DNA from: Paracoccaceae bacterium | Lineage (GTDB): Bacteria > Pseudomonadota > Alphaproteobacteria > Rhodobacterales > Rhodobacteraceae | Direction: 5' to 3' | DNA: 64,000 bases | NCBI GenBank assembly: GCA_028285485.1 | Contig: JANQPC010000037.1 | Span: 1 to 64,000, forward strand | Shown here: piece by piece, positions 8,920 to 17,980 of the stretch | Numbering within the stretch: position 1 is the stretch's first letter | How the letters are laid out: each line of letters starts with the position of its first letter | The notes under the pieces: model-generated | Databases searched by the model: none | Told to the model about the DNA's origin: nothing | The model's input: the letters and a program-made list of their open reading frames with translations, nothing else | Translations under genes and position numbers: made by a program

Positions 8920-11025
8920 TTACCGCCGCGCCACCGTCGCCCACAGCCCCTGCAGTTTTGACAGTATCCGATTTCCGGCGCCGGGGCGGGGGATTTCGCC
9001 GCGTTCCAACCGTTCCACGATCACCTCGGGCGGGCAGGGCCGCCCCGTCACCGGATCGCGGTAGCGCGGGTAGCCGATCAGCACCGCGTGGGCGAGTTGC
9101 GCCAGAGAGGGCCGCGCCGTGCGCCGCTCCGGCACCGGGCCAAGATCGCGCGTGAGCCCCCAGCCCGCATAGAACGGCGTGCCTGTGCAGGTTACGGGAA
9201 TGCCGCGCAGGAGCGCCTCGAAGCCCATGAGGGAGGTGATCGTCCAGACCTCATCCACTTCTTCCAGCAGCACATGGGCATCGAGATCGGGCACGATCAA
9301 ATCGGCATGGCCCGCGCTCTCCTCGGGCAGGCGGCCCGCGCGCAGCCCAGCTTCCACATCCGGGTGCGGCTTGTAGAGGATCGCGGTGTCGCTGTTCTGC
9401 GCGCGGGTGAAGGATAATAGCGCGGCATTGGTGATGATCCGGTCCGCGCCGCGGATGACAGACGCATCGTCTTCCACCTGACCCGGGACGAGGATGCGGC
9501 GCCCACGCGGCATCTCGGGCAGATCGCGGTGGCCCACATTGTACTTGGATAGCCCCGCGCGGCAGATCCGTCCCACGAGCCGTTCGGCCCGCGCGACCTC
9601 GGCCTCGGGCAGGCCGGGCGATGCCTCGATCAACCGCTCCAGACGGCTTTCGCGGCCGGGATCGTAGTAGATGCCCAGATCATCGGCTACGAGCGAAAGC
9701 GGCGGGGTGAGCCGTGCGCCGAGGCCGCGGGAGCGCAGGAACCCGTCTTCCACCTGCACCACCTCGGGCTCTTGCGGGCCAAGGCTGGCCCAGGCCATCT
9801 GGCGACGCCCTTCGCGCGGGCGGTCGGAGAAGACAACGGGTTTCACCGTGCCAAAGAAGCCGTTGATATGGTTGCGTTTCCAAAGCCGCATATTGCCCGC
9901 GGCCCAGCCCTGGCGATCTTCGCGCCAGGCGCGCGCCTCGGCCTCCAGCCAACCCAGAACGCGATCGAGCCCGCAGAGCCTGTCGCGCGAGGGATCGTAC
10001 CATTTGGGGTAGAGGATCATCGCCGCGGCAAAGAGCTGGGCGCGGGTAAGCGAACGGGTGCGGCGGGGCGGGGGAGTGCGATCCTCCGTCAGCCCCCATC
10101 CGGCATAGAAGGGCTGGCCGAACACTTTGGGGCGGTGGCCCGCAAAGATCGCCTCGAAGCCCAGCCCCGAGGAAACGGTGTAGACGGCCACGGCGCCATC
10201 GAACAGCGCCCAAGGGCTGACGGGGGTATCGAGAAGGCGCACGCCGTCTGACAGATCGCTTTCGTCGAAATGGCCGGGGCGGTGGCCGCCGGCGGTTTCG
10301 GGATGGGCCTTGATCACGATCGGGCAGCCGGGGTTTTCCACCCGCGCCGAAATCAGCATGTCGCGGAACGTGGCTTGATCGGCGCCGCTGGCGGTTACGG
10401 AAGCATCGCCCTGGGTCTGATCGATCACCACCACATAGCCGGGCGCGGGCACGGGCAGAGCTGGATCAACCGCGGCGAATTTCGTCAGATGCGCATGGCG
10501 CATCCGCTCAATCGCCGCACGGGCGCGGTTCAGAAGCGCGGTATCGTCCAGCAACGCGGTGGAAAGAAGTTTTTCGAGATCCGAGGCCTGGGCGGGATCG
10601 AAATGCACGCCGTTGCGATCAAGCAAAAGGCCCATGGGCGGCTCGCCCTCGCGGCCCGGAAAGAGCGAGCGCAGGAAAGCATCCTCAACCCGCAGGATCG
10701 GCGCATCGCGGCGTTCGGCCACCGCCTCGCCGCGCGGCGCGGTGGGGCTCTGGCCCCAGACCCCGACCCAATCGCCGGGGCCGGGCGCGCCGAGGGTTAC
10801 GTTCCATCCCGCCAGTTCGAGGATCCGGCGGGTGCGCTTTTGCGTCAGAAACCCGCCGTTATAGACAAAGAGCCGCCGGGGAGAGCCCTCCCCGGCGGCG
10901 CGTTGTTGGCCCTCGGGCGCAGCGTCACTCGTTGACGAGATTGTCGATGGTGTTCGCTGTGTTGAGCGGTCCGACGATGGCGGAGAGGACTTTGGTGAAC
11001 TGGGTGTAGGGTGCCTCGGTAACAT
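8920..11025 (-). CDS. kpsC: KpsC-like capsule polysaccharide protein (tandem beta-Kdo transferase type)
   Basis: The protein has two repeated capsule-synthesis domains, each with the VEDGFLRS/VEDAFLRS motif, a HPD/HPE-type segment and AGWGLT (PFYAGWGLTRD and PFYAGWGLTED). This is the duplicated architecture of KpsC, which adds beta-linked Kdo to the lipid acceptor of group 2-type capsules. The start is uncertain: homology begins around RRLFVYNGGFL, but there is no ATG, GTG or TTG between there and the end of the wza-like gene. The nearest in-frame ATG (11025, with a GAGGA upstream) lies 100 bp inside that gene and would add a Ser/Pro-rich tail, giving 701 residues. It is last in the kpsS-wza-kpsC run. 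Confidence 0.85.
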   Translation of the reverse strand: MLPRHPTPSSPKSSPPSSDRSTQRTPSTISSTSDAAPEGQQRAAGEGSPRRLFVYNGGFLTQKRTRRILELAGWNVTLGAPGPGDWVGVWGQSPTAPRGEAVAERRDAPILRVEDAFLRSLFPGREGEPPMGLLLDRNGVHFDPAQASDLEKLLSTALLDDTALLNRARAAIERMRHAHLTKFAAVDPALPVPAPGYVVVIDQTQGDASVTASGADQATFRDMLISARVENPGCPIVIKAHPETAGGHRPGHFDESDLSDGVRLLDTPVSPWALFDGAVAVYTVSSGLGFEAIFAGHRPKVFGQPFYAGWGLTEDRTPPPRRTRSLTRAQLFAAAMILYPKWYDPSRDRLCGLDRVLGWLEAEARAWREDRQGWAAGNMRLWKRNHINGFFGTVKPVVFSDRPREGRRQMAWASLGPQEPEVVQVEDGFLRSRGLGARLTPPLSLVADDLGIYYDPGRESRLERLIEASPGLPEAEVARAERLVGRICRAGLSKYNVGHRDLPEMPRGRRILVPGQVEDDASVIRGADRIITNAALLSFTRAQNSDTAILYKPHPDVEAGLRAGRLPEESAGHADLIVPDLDAHVLLEEVDEVWTITSLMGFEALLRGIPVTCTGTPFYAGWGLTRDLGPVPERRTARPSLAQLAHAVLIGYPRYRDPVTGRPCPPEVIVERLERGEIPRPGAGNRILSKLQGLWATVARR
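10872..10899 (-). terminator. Strong stem-loop at the wza-kpsC junction
   Basis: A perfect 12-bp inverted repeat (GCCGCCGGGGAG / CTCCCCGGCGGC) with a 4-nt loop lies just downstream of the wza-like stop. On the minus strand it is followed by a short TCTTTGTCT stretch, so it could be a weak intrinsic terminator/attenuator or an RNA-stabilising hairpin. It falls within the open frame of the kpsC-like protein, just before the conserved start, so it may also influence translation initiation. Confidence 0.5.
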
Positions 11026-12055
11026 AGACCGTGTCCTCATCCCGGATTTCGAATTCCCGCGCCACGAAAAGCCCGTTGGGGCCCGTGAGGTCAAGCACAT
11101 ACGCCACTTGCTGTTGGCCTGTGACATCGCGGCCCAGCACGGCTTCTGCGACCGATTCCTCTTCGGTCCGCAAAACGAACACGCCGGTGGGATCGGCGAG
11201 GTTGGAGCTTAGGCCACCAACCGTTGCAATCGCCTCAACGGCCGAGATCGTCTGCGTTTCAAAGGGCACGCGGCTTTGCGCGCCGGTGGCGCCAAGGGCG
11301 GTGAAAGAACGCGTATCTTCCTCAACAAGCACGCGGTCGCCGCCGCGAAGCGCAATATCGAGGCGCGGATCTTCGTATAGATCGTCCAGCCAGATCGTGC
11401 CGGTATGGCCGCCGCGGATTACGGTGACCTGCGCAATCTCCGGCGGGATCGTCACGCCGCCGGCCTGCGCCAGCATCGCCGTGAGCGTGCGGGTGGGCCG
11501 CTCGATGGGGTAAACGCCCTGGCCGCCCACACCGCCAATCAGCGAAACGGTGGCGCCATCGCCCGCCGCGCGCTGCACGATCACCTGCGGATCGGGGGTT
11601 TGGGCGCTGAGCTTTTCGGTGATAATCCGGCGGATCGCCTCGGGCGTGTTGCCCGCAGCTTTGATGCGCCCGGCATAGGGCACGAAGATGAAGCCATCGC
11701 CATCCACCTGCACTTCGGTCAGCGAGGTGGAATTTGCGCCGGCGGTGGACAGAAGCCCGTCATCAACGTTTTCCCAGATCGTCAGCCCCAGCGTATCGCC
11801 CGGGCGGATCGTATCGGAGCCGACGATGCCGGCATTCAGAAAGCCCGAGCCGAAGCCGAGGCTTGGCTCAAGCCGGGTGGCGCGGGCCACGCGATCATCA
11901 ACTTCGATGACGAGGGTTTCGCCATTGCGCATTTCGGAACCGGCGAAGATTTCCGATTTCGTCGGGCCGGAGCGGGGAAGACCGCAGCCTGCAAGCACGG
12001 CGAACACCGCAATCGCGGCCGCCGGGCGGGCCCGGTGGAGTTTTCTAAGGGTCAC
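10925..12055 (-). CDS. Polysaccharide export outer-membrane lipoprotein (Wza/KpsD family)
   Basis: 376 residues with a lipoprotein signal, lipobox LAGC with Cys24. A polysaccharide-export domain follows (DTIRPGDTLGLTIWEN, VDGDGFIFVPYAGRIKAAG), then SLBB-type soluble beta-grasp repeats (VSLIGGVGGQGVYPI, GGDRVLVEEDTR). Wza-type proteins form the outer-membrane channel for capsule. The GTG start is supported by AGGAG 8 nt upstream. It lies between the kpsS-like and kpsC-like genes, so it is probably the export channel for that capsule. The C-terminal region resembles the longer Rhodobacteraceae version rather than E. coli Wza. Confidence 0.9.
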   Translation of the reverse strand: MTLRKLHRARPAAAIAVFAVLAGCGLPRSGPTKSEIFAGSEMRNGETLVIEVDDRVARATRLEPSLGFGSGFLNAGIVGSDTIRPGDTLGLTIWENVDDGLLSTAGANSTSLTEVQVDGDGFIFVPYAGRIKAAGNTPEAIRRIITEKLSAQTPDPQVIVQRAAGDGATVSLIGGVGGQGVYPIERPTRTLTAMLAQAGGVTIPPEIAQVTVIRGGHTGTIWLDDLYEDPRLDIALRGGDRVLVEEDTRSFTALGATGAQSRVPFETQTISAVEAIATVGGLSSNLADPTGVFVLRTEEESVAEAVLGRDVTGQQQVAYVLDLTGPNGLFVAREFEIRDEDTVYVTEAPYTQFTKVLSAIVGPLNTANTIDNLVNE

Positions 12056-12135
12056 TGCTCGGTCTCCTAGACCTGATTATTATGCCTGCCTTTGGGGCAA
12101 CGCTAACCGAGCAAGGGGGTCAAGGGAAGTTTTTC

Positions 12136-13440
12136 CTATCCGCTGCGGGATGTTGCGAGGCGCAGGTGTTGCCCGCGCGCCGCGCTTGCCGGGAAAAAAC
12201 GCGCGTAGCGGCCTTCGGGGGCCAGCATGTAATCCACCACCCGGCGGTAGACCTGGCGCCGCCCGCGGGCGGAGTAGAAACCGCCGGGCACTTGCGAGGT
12301 TTCGAGCAGGAACTGGCGGAACGCGGCATAGGCGGCGCGGTCGGGAGGCGTGGGATCGGCAAAAAACGCGGCCATCGGCTGGCTCGATGTAAGCTCTGGC
12401 TTGTTGTAGACGGCTGCGCCGAAGGCCCGCACCGGCAGCCCGCGCCAGAGCGCCTGCTGCGCGGCGGTGGAATTCACCGTTACCGCGGAGCGGGCGTGAT
12501 CGAGAAGGCGCGCGAGCTTGCCGCCGCGCACGTAATGCACCCGGCCTGCAATGCCCGCTTCCCTGGCCAGCCGCGCGATCAACCGGCGCTGGGGCACGCG
12601 CCCGTCTTCCAGCGGATGGGCCTTCATCACAAGGTGATGGTGGCCCGGCGCGCCCGCCGCGAACCCCTCGATCACATGCGACAGGAAGGCTTCGCTGGTG
12701 GCGAAGGGCCCGTGGTGGCGAAAGCTTGAATCGTGGTCAAGCTGCAGAAGCGCGAGGTGGTAGGGGAAGCCGCCGCGCTTGATGCGCCGGGTGGCAAGCG
12801 CGCGCGCGGTACGATGGGCGGGCATCAGCGCAAGGCGGCGCAGGTAGAGCCCGAACTCGTGGCCCACCGTGACCCCCCGATGCGGCGCGATTTTCGCATT
12901 CACGCGGCGGCCCGCCAGAACGCAGGCGTGATAGAGGGCGCCGTAAAGGATGTGCTCGCGCATCTCGCCCCAGTGATCTGGGGCTTCCACCTGTTCGGGC
13001 AACCCACGCTCCAGCGCCTGGGCCATTTCGCCGGTTCCAAGGCCCATAAGCGGCGAATGGCCGTTGGCGCCGCCGCGCTCATAGGTCACCCACCAGGGCC
13101 GCAGATAGCCCTCTTCGAACACGTGGATGGTAAGGCCCTTGGCGCGGGCGATGGCAAGCGCCGCGGCATGCTGCGGCTTGGTATCGCCGTAAAGCACCAG
13201 ATCGGTCACCCCATGTTCGGCAATCGCCGCGCGGATCGCCGCGGGCCAATCGCCGATATCGCCGCGAAAGGCGGTGAAGCTTTTTCGCTGCGGCCAGAAT
13301 ACCCGATCGCCCAGCGTGGTGCCGATTCGGTGAACCCGGGCGCCAGACGCCCGCAAATGCCGCGCCAGCCCCCAGAAAAACGGGCCATGGGGCCCTTGCA
13401 GCAAAAGAAAGCTGCGGGTGATTTCGCCGGTCTCTGCCAT
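12136..13440 (-). CDS. kpsS: KpsS-like capsule polysaccharide protein
   Basis: 434 residues of the single-domain capsule-synthesis family: LLLQGPHGPFFWGLARHL at the N-terminus, VFEEGYLRPWWVT in the middle and a C-terminal VKAHPLEDG then VNSTAAQQALWRGLPV. KpsS adds the first beta-Kdo to phosphatidylglycerol in group 2-like capsules, and KpsC extends it. The start at 13440 (with AAAGGG upstream) is preferred to the longer frame from 13536. It is the first gene of the minus-strand trio and is divergent from ribE. Confidence 0.88.
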   Translation of the reverse strand: MAETGEITRSFLLLQGPHGPFFWGLARHLRASGARVHRIGTTLGDRVFWPQRKSFTAFRGDIGDWPAAIRAAIAEHGVTDLVLYGDTKPQHAAALAIARAKGLTIHVFEEGYLRPWWVTYERGGANGHSPLMGLGTGEMAQALERGLPEQVEAPDHWGEMREHILYGALYHACVLAGRRVNAKIAPHRGVTVGHEFGLYLRRLALMPAHRTARALATRRIKRGGFPYHLALLQLDHDSSFRHHGPFATSEAFLSHVIEGFAAGAPGHHHLVMKAHPLEDGRVPQRRLIARLAREAGIAGRVHYVRGGKLARLLDHARSAVTVNSTAAQQALWRGLPVRAFGAAVYNKPELTSSQPMAAFFADPTPPDRAAYAAFRQFLLETSQVPGGFYSARGRRQVYRRVVDYMLAPEGRYARFFPASAARGQHLRLATSRSG

Positions 13441-13568
13441 CTGGCGCTGCCCTTTGCCGGTTTGGCGGTGAGAGTGCCCGCTGCCGCACGCCCTGTCACG
13501 CCGATTCGTGCGCTTGCCCTCTCCGGGGCGCGCCACTACGAGGGGTGTGCAGCAGGAAGGTTGAGGCG

Positions 13569-14165
13569 ATGTTTACCGGAATTGTCACCGATATCGGGCG
13601 GATCGTGGGCCTGGAGAAAACGGGCGATCTGCATGCGAAGATCGCAACCGGCTATGACCTTGAGAGCATCGACATAGGCGCCTCGATCGCCTGCAACGGC
13701 GTGTGCCTCACGGTCACCGGCCTCGGCGCCGCGCCGGAGCCGTGGTTTTCGGTGGATATCTCGGCCGAGACCGTCTCAAAAACCAATATCAGCGCCTGGA
13801 CGGAGGATGCGCGCGTGAACCTCGAACGAGCGCTCAAAGTGGGCGATGAGCTGGGCGGGCATATCGTTTCGGGCCATGTGGATGGCGTGGCCGATATTGT
13901 GGCCATGGCGGAAGAGGGCGAAAGCACCCGGATCACCTTCCGCGCGCCCGAGGATCTGGCGCGGTTCATCGCCCCCAAGGGATCGGTCGCGCTGAACGGC
14001 ACCTCGCTTACGGTGAACGAGGTGGAAGGCGCGAGCTTCGGCGTGAACCTCATCCCCCATACCAAGGCGGTCACAACCTGGGGCGATGTCGCCGAGGGCG
14101 ATGCCATCAACCTCGAAATCGATACGCTGGCGCGCTACGTCGCGCGGCTGGCAGAGGCGGGATGA
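13569..14165 (+). CDS. ribE: Riboflavin synthase, alpha chain
   Basis: 198 residues starting MFTGIVTDIGRI, the invariant N-terminus of riboflavin synthase. The duplicated lumazine-binding folds are visible as IACNGVCLTV with the conserved Cys in the first half and ALNGTSLTVNEV in the second. The enzyme dismutates two 6,7-dimethyl-8-ribityllumazines to riboflavin, completing the pathway of ribD, ribB and ribH. It is coupled to the next gene by an ATGA overlap. Confidence 0.96.
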   Translation: MFTGIVTDIGRIVGLEKTGDLHAKIATGYDLESIDIGASIACNGVCLTVTGLGAAPEPWFSVDISAETVSKTNISAWTEDARVNLERALKVGDELGGHIVSGHVDGVADIVAMAEEGESTRITFRAPEDLARFIAPKGSVALNGTSLTVNEVEGASFGVNLIPHTKAVTTWGDVAEGDAINLEIDTLARYVARLAEAG

Positions 14166-14722
14166 GCGGGATCGGCCACAACAAGGGCCCCACGATGGAG
14201 CCCGGGGGCGCCTGGCGCCGCTATGCCTGGCGCCGCTCGCGCGAAGAACTTCTGCCGAAACTGCCGCTGGAGATCGTGCGCCTGCGGGTGCGCCGGGCCC
14301 GCGAGCTTGGGCTGGATTACAAGACCTATGCGGGCGTCCGCGCGGCCACCGGGCGTGATCTGGTGGCGTTTCTCTTTTCGTCGAACGCCTTGCGCGTGAT
14401 GCGCGACACGGCGGACATGCCGCAGGACGTGGCCGCCAAGCTCGGCGCCGTGGCGCGCTGCGAGCGGATCGCCTTCGCTCAGCCGCCGGTGGATCCCGCA
14501 CGGCTTGGCGCCCATGAGGTGATCGATTTCGCCGCCCGCGCGCCGGGGCTTGCCCAGAGCTGGAGCGATGTGCGCCGCCGCGTGCTTTCTGTCACCGCTG
14601 AGCGGGGGCTGCCCGCCGATGCCGTGCTGGTGATTGGCGACACCGCGCTTGAGCGCGAGTGGCGCGAGGCCGGGCGGCTTGCAGGCTTATTGCCTTCGGA
14701 GCGGTATTTCAAGGCAGGTTAG
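14162..14722 (+). CDS. Conserved hypothetical protein coupled to ribE
   Basis: 186 residues starting MSGIGHNKGPTMEPG, an N-terminal phrase seen in several small alphaproteobacterial proteins. The first half is strongly basic (WRRYAWRRSREELL, RLRVRRAREL); the second half is mixed and lacks recognisable motifs. No membrane segment or signal peptide is seen. Its ATG overlaps the ribE stop, so the two are translationally coupled. I do not recognise the family; a nucleic-acid-binding role is possible given the charge but is only a guess. Confidence 0.7.
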   Translation: MSGIGHNKGPTMEPGGAWRRYAWRRSREELLPKLPLEIVRLRVRRARELGLDYKTYAGVRAATGRDLVAFLFSSNALRVMRDTADMPQDVAAKLGAVARCERIAFAQPPVDPARLGAHEVIDFAARAPGLAQSWSDVRRRVLSVTAERGLPADAVLVIGDTALEREWREAGRLAGLLPSERYFKAG

Positions 14723-14769
14723 GCGCGGGCCGGGCCACATCTTTCTTGTCTGAACACCCATACTTCACT

Positions 14770-14788
14770 ATTCCATGAATTATGGAAT
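14770..14788 (+). promoter_or_regulatory. Probable ArsR operator overlapping the start codon
   Basis: ATTCCAT-5 nt-ATGGAAT is a perfect 7-bp inverted repeat whose right arm begins with the ATG of the arsR-arsC fusion gene. Such A/T-rich dyads are typical binding sites of ArsR/SmtB dimers. Placement across the initiation codon suggests autorepression by blocking transcription, released by arsenite. It is assigned from symmetry and context only. Confidence 0.6.
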
Positions 14789-15636
14789 CAGAGTTGATCA
14801 GAAGCCTTACCACGCTCGGCCACCCGCAGCGCCTGGCCGTGTTTCGCCTGCTCATGCGCCGCTACCCCGATGAGGTGCCTGCGGGGGAGATTGCCGCGGC
14901 GCTGGGGCAGAAAGCGTCGACCATGTCGGTTTACCTCGGCGCGCTGACCCGGGCGGGGCTGATTTCACGCCAGCGTAGCGCAACCTCGCTACGCTACCGC
15001 ATCGACCTCGATGCAGTGCGCGAACTCACCGCTTCGCTTCTGATCGATTGCTGCCGGGGTCGGCCCGATCTGTGCCCGCCCGATCTGTTTTTGCCAGGGG
15101 TTCTGCCCGATACCGAGGGAGATCATTCGATGAGTGACGGAAAGCTGAATGTTCTGTTCATCTGCACGGGCAATTCCGCCCGTTCGATCTTTGCCGAAGC
15201 GGTTCTGCGCCATGAGGGCGCCGCGCGCTTCAACGCGTTTTCCGCAGGCACCCGCCCGCAATCCGAGCTCAATCCGTTCGCGGTGGAGATGTTGAAGGAA
15301 AAAGGGCACGATATCAGCCTCTTGCGCGCCAAGAACGTGGAAGAGTTTCAGGGGCCGGACGCGCCGCAACTTGATTTCGTCTTCACGGTATGTGACCGGG
15401 CGGCGAATGAGGAATGCCCGGCCTGGCCCGGCCAGCCTGTGACGGCCCATTGGGGCGTGCCCGATCCGGTAAAGGCCGAGGGCACGGATGCCGAAAAGCG
15501 CCTGGCGTTCCAGCAGGCCTATGGGCTTTTGCGCAACCGGATCCTGGGCTTTGCCGCGCTGCCGCTGGAAACGCTTGATCGCGTGGCGCGGCAGGTTGCG
15601 GTGGACGATATCGCCGGTATCGAGGAGGCCCGATGA
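14782..15636 (+). CDS. ArsR-type regulator fused to arsenate reductase (LMW-PTP type)
   Basis: 284 residues in two parts. Residues 1 to about 105 form an ArsR/SmtB winged helix ([31 protein letters not shown]) with a cysteine group C90, C91 and C98 that may bind As(III). From about residue 118 there is a thioredoxin-coupled arsenate reductase/low-molecular-weight phosphatase domain with the P-loop CTGNSAR (C128-R134) and [15 protein letters not shown]. One protein could therefore sense arsenite and reduce arsenate. It overlaps gap by ATGA and heads the arsenic operon. Confidence 0.92.
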   Translation: MESELIRSLTTLGHPQRLAVFRLLMRRYPDEVPAGEIAAALGQKASTMSVYLGALTRAGLISRQRSATSLRYRIDLDAVRELTASLLIDCCRGRPDLCPPDLFLPGVLPDTEGDHSMSDGKLNVLFICTGNSARSIFAEAVLRHEGAARFNAFSAGTRPQSELNPFAVEMLKEKGHDISLLRAKNVEEFQGPDAPQLDFVFTVCDRAANEECPAWPGQPVTAHWGVPDPVKAEGTDAEKRLAFQQAYGLLRNRILGFAALPLETLDRVARQVAVDDIAGIEEAR

Positions 15637-16631
15637 CGCGATATGCGCTGAACGGGCTGGGCCGCATCGGCAAGCTTGCCCTGCGCCCGTTGCTGGAGCG
15701 GGGGGCGGAGATTGCCTTTCTCAACGATGCTGTGGGCGATCCGGCGATGCATGCGCATCTTCTGGAATTCGATACGGTTCACGGGCGCTGGCCGGCGCGG
15801 TTCGAAGCCGATTGCGAGAGCCTCACGGTGGATGGCAAGCGGCTCCCGGTGACGGCGGCAACATCGCTTGCCGATCTGCCGCTTGAGGGCGTGGACGTGG
15901 TGATCGATTGCACCGGCGCCTTCAAGACCGAGGCCAAGCTCGCCCCCTATTTCGAGGCCGGGGTGAAGAAGGTGGTCGTATCTGCCCCGGTGAAGGAGCC
16001 CTCTGCGGCCAATATCGTTTACGGCGTGAACCACGGGATTTACGATCCCGCCCAGCACCGGATCGTGACGGCGGCAAGCTGCACCACCAATTGCCTCGCG
16101 CCGGTGGTGAAAGTGATCCACGAAGGGATCGGGATCACCCATGGTTCGATCACAACGATCCATGATGTGACGAATACCCAAACCATCGTGGACAGGCCCG
16201 CGAAGGATCTTCGCCGCGCGCGCTCTGCCCTGAACGCGCTGATCCCCACGACCACTGGTTCGGCCACCGCGATCACGCTGATCTACCCGGAGCTGACGGG
16301 CAGGTTGAACGGCCATGCCGTGCGCGTGCCGCTTCTGAACGCTTCGCTGACCGATTGCGTGTTTGAAGTGGCCCGGGAGACAAGCGCGGAGGAGGTCAAC
16401 GCGCTTTTCGCCGCCGCCGCGGCGGGCGATCTGAAGGGCATTCTGGGTTATGAGGAGCGCCCGCTGGTTTCCACCGATTACACCAATGATCCCCGCTCTT
16501 CGATTGTCGATGCACCTTCGACCATGGTGGTGAACGGCACCCAGGTGAAGGTTTATGCCTGGTATGACAATGAGTGGGGCTATGCGCACCGGTTGGTGGA
16601 TGTGGCGCTGATGGTGGGGGCTTCGGTGTGA
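15633..16631 (+). CDS. ArsJ-associated glyceraldehyde-3-phosphate dehydrogenase
   Basis: 332 residues, full length for GAPDH. NAD-binding [13 protein letters not shown], catalytic ASCTTNC with Cys150, His177, and the C-terminal [11 protein letters not shown] are all present. In arsenic operons this GAPDH uses arsenate in place of phosphate to form 1-arseno-3-phosphoglycerate, which ArsJ exports. The position between the ArsR-ArsC fusion (ATGA overlap) and arsJ (GTGA overlap) supports this role rather than central glycolysis. Confidence 0.93.
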   Translation: MTRYALNGLGRIGKLALRPLLERGAEIAFLNDAVGDPAMHAHLLEFDTVHGRWPARFEADCESLTVDGKRLPVTAATSLADLPLEGVDVVIDCTGAFKTEAKLAPYFEAGVKKVVVSAPVKEPSAANIVYGVNHGIYDPAQHRIVTAASCTTNCLAPVVKVIHEGIGITHGSITTIHDVTNTQTIVDRPAKDLRRARSALNALIPTTTGSATAITLIYPELTGRLNGHAVRVPLLNASLTDCVFEVARETSAEEVNALFAAAAAGDLKGILGYEERPLVSTDYTNDPRSSIVDAPSTMVVNGTQVKVYAWYDNEWGYAHRLVDVALMVGASV

Positions 16632-17905
16632 CGCAATCGGGTGCGGGCCGCCCCGAGGGGCTGGCCGCCTATATCGCGGTGACGGCGGCCTATTGGGCCT
16701 TCATGCTCACCGATGGCGCGTTGCGGATGCTGGTGCTGCTGCACTTTCACACGCTGGGCTTCTCGCCGGTGCAGCTTGCCTATCTGTTCGTGCTCTACGA
16801 AATCGCGGGGGTGGTGACGAATCTCTCTGCGGGGTGGATTGCGGCGCGCTTCGGGCTGACCTCAACGCTTTATGCCGGGCTCGGCCTTCAGATCCTCGCC
16901 CTTCTGGCGCTGGCGCAGCTTGATCCCGGCTGGGCGGTGGGCGCCTCGGTGGCCTATGTGATGGCGGTGCAGGGGGCCTCGGGCGTGGCGAAGGATCTCG
17001 CCAAGATGAGCTCGAAAAGCGCGGTGAAGCTGCTCGCCCCGAAAGAGGGCGATGGGCTCTTTCGCTGGGTTGCGCTTCTGACCGGATCGAAGAACGCGGT
17101 GAAGGGCGCGGGCTTTCTGATCGGGGCGGTGGCGCTGGGGCTCTTCGGCTTCGTGCCGTCGGTTCTGGGCATGGCGGCGGTCTTGGCGGTAATCCTCGCC
17201 GCCGTGCTGATCGGCATGCCCGGCGGGCTGCCCAAGGGCCGGAAGAGCGCGAAGTTTCGCGAGGTGTTTTCCGACAACCCCAACGTGAACTGGCTGGCTG
17301 CGGCGCGCGTGTTCCTCTTCGGTGCGCGCGATGTGTGGTTCGTGGTGGGCATTCCGATCTACTTCTATGCGGTCCTCTCGGATGGCACGGTGGCGGGCAA
17401 CCGTGCGGCGTTCTTCACTATCGGCACCTTCATGGCGGTCTGGATCATCCTTTACGGCGCCGTGCAGGCCAGCGCGCCACGCCTTTTGCGCGCCGAGGCC
17501 CGGGGGCAGGCAGCGCTCATCGCCGACGCGCGGCGCTGGGTGGGCCTTCTCGTGGCCGTGCCCGCGGCGCTGGCTGCGGCGGTCTGGGCGGCGGGGGAGC
17601 CTGCGGGCTGGCTTACCGCGCTTCTGATCGCGGGGCTTCTGGCCTTCGGCGCGATCTTCGCACTGAATTCGGCGCTGCATTCCTACCTGATCCTCGCCTT
17701 CACGAAAGACGAACGGGTCACCATGGATGTTGGGTTCTACTACATGGCCAACGCGGCGGGGCGCCTCATCGGCACGGTGGGCTCCGGGCTCAGCTACCAG
17801 ATCGGCGGCGTGGCGCTGTGCCTTGCCGTGGCGGCGGTGTTTCTGGGCCTCAGCTGGCTTGCCGCGGGGCGCCTGAAGGGCGAAGGCGCGGCGTTGGCTG
17901 CCTGA
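16628..17905 (+). CDS. arsJ: Organoarsenical efflux permease ArsJ (MFS)
   Basis: 425 residues, hydrophobic throughout with about 12 membrane segments. The start region [27 protein letters not shown] is the recognisable ArsJ pattern. The GTG start overlaps the gap stop, so the two are coupled. ArsJ extrudes 1-arseno-3-phosphoglycerate made by the adjacent GAPDH, together giving an arsenate efflux route. It sits in the inner membrane. Immediately after the stop is a small AGGC-A5-GCCT hairpin without a good T-tract. Confidence 0.92.
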   Translation: MTQSGAGRPEGLAAYIAVTAAYWAFMLTDGALRMLVLLHFHTLGFSPVQLAYLFVLYEIAGVVTNLSAGWIAARFGLTSTLYAGLGLQILALLALAQLDPGWAVGASVAYVMAVQGASGVAKDLAKMSSKSAVKLLAPKEGDGLFRWVALLTGSKNAVKGAGFLIGAVALGLFGFVPSVLGMAAVLAVILAAVLIGMPGGLPKGRKSAKFREVFSDNPNVNWLAAARVFLFGARDVWFVVGIPIYFYAVLSDGTVAGNRAAFFTIGTFMAVWIILYGAVQASAPRLLRAEARGQAALIADARRWVGLLVAVPAALAAAVWAAGEPAGWLTALLIAGLLAFGAIFALNSALHSYLILAFTKDERVTMDVGFYYMANAAGRLIGTVGSGLSYQIGGVALCLAVAAVFLGLSWLAAGRLKGEGAALAA

Positions 17906-17980
17906 GGCAAAAAGCCTGCGAAGGGATTTGTAGTTCCCGCCGCCGCACGCTATCTCGCCCTCCGAAACCCGGAGCCGCCG

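Noticed and set aside
17906..17980. FMN riboswitch ahead of ribB
   Set aside because: The gap is only 75 bp and has none of the conserved RFN-element segments; only a small AGGC/GCCT hairpin is visible.
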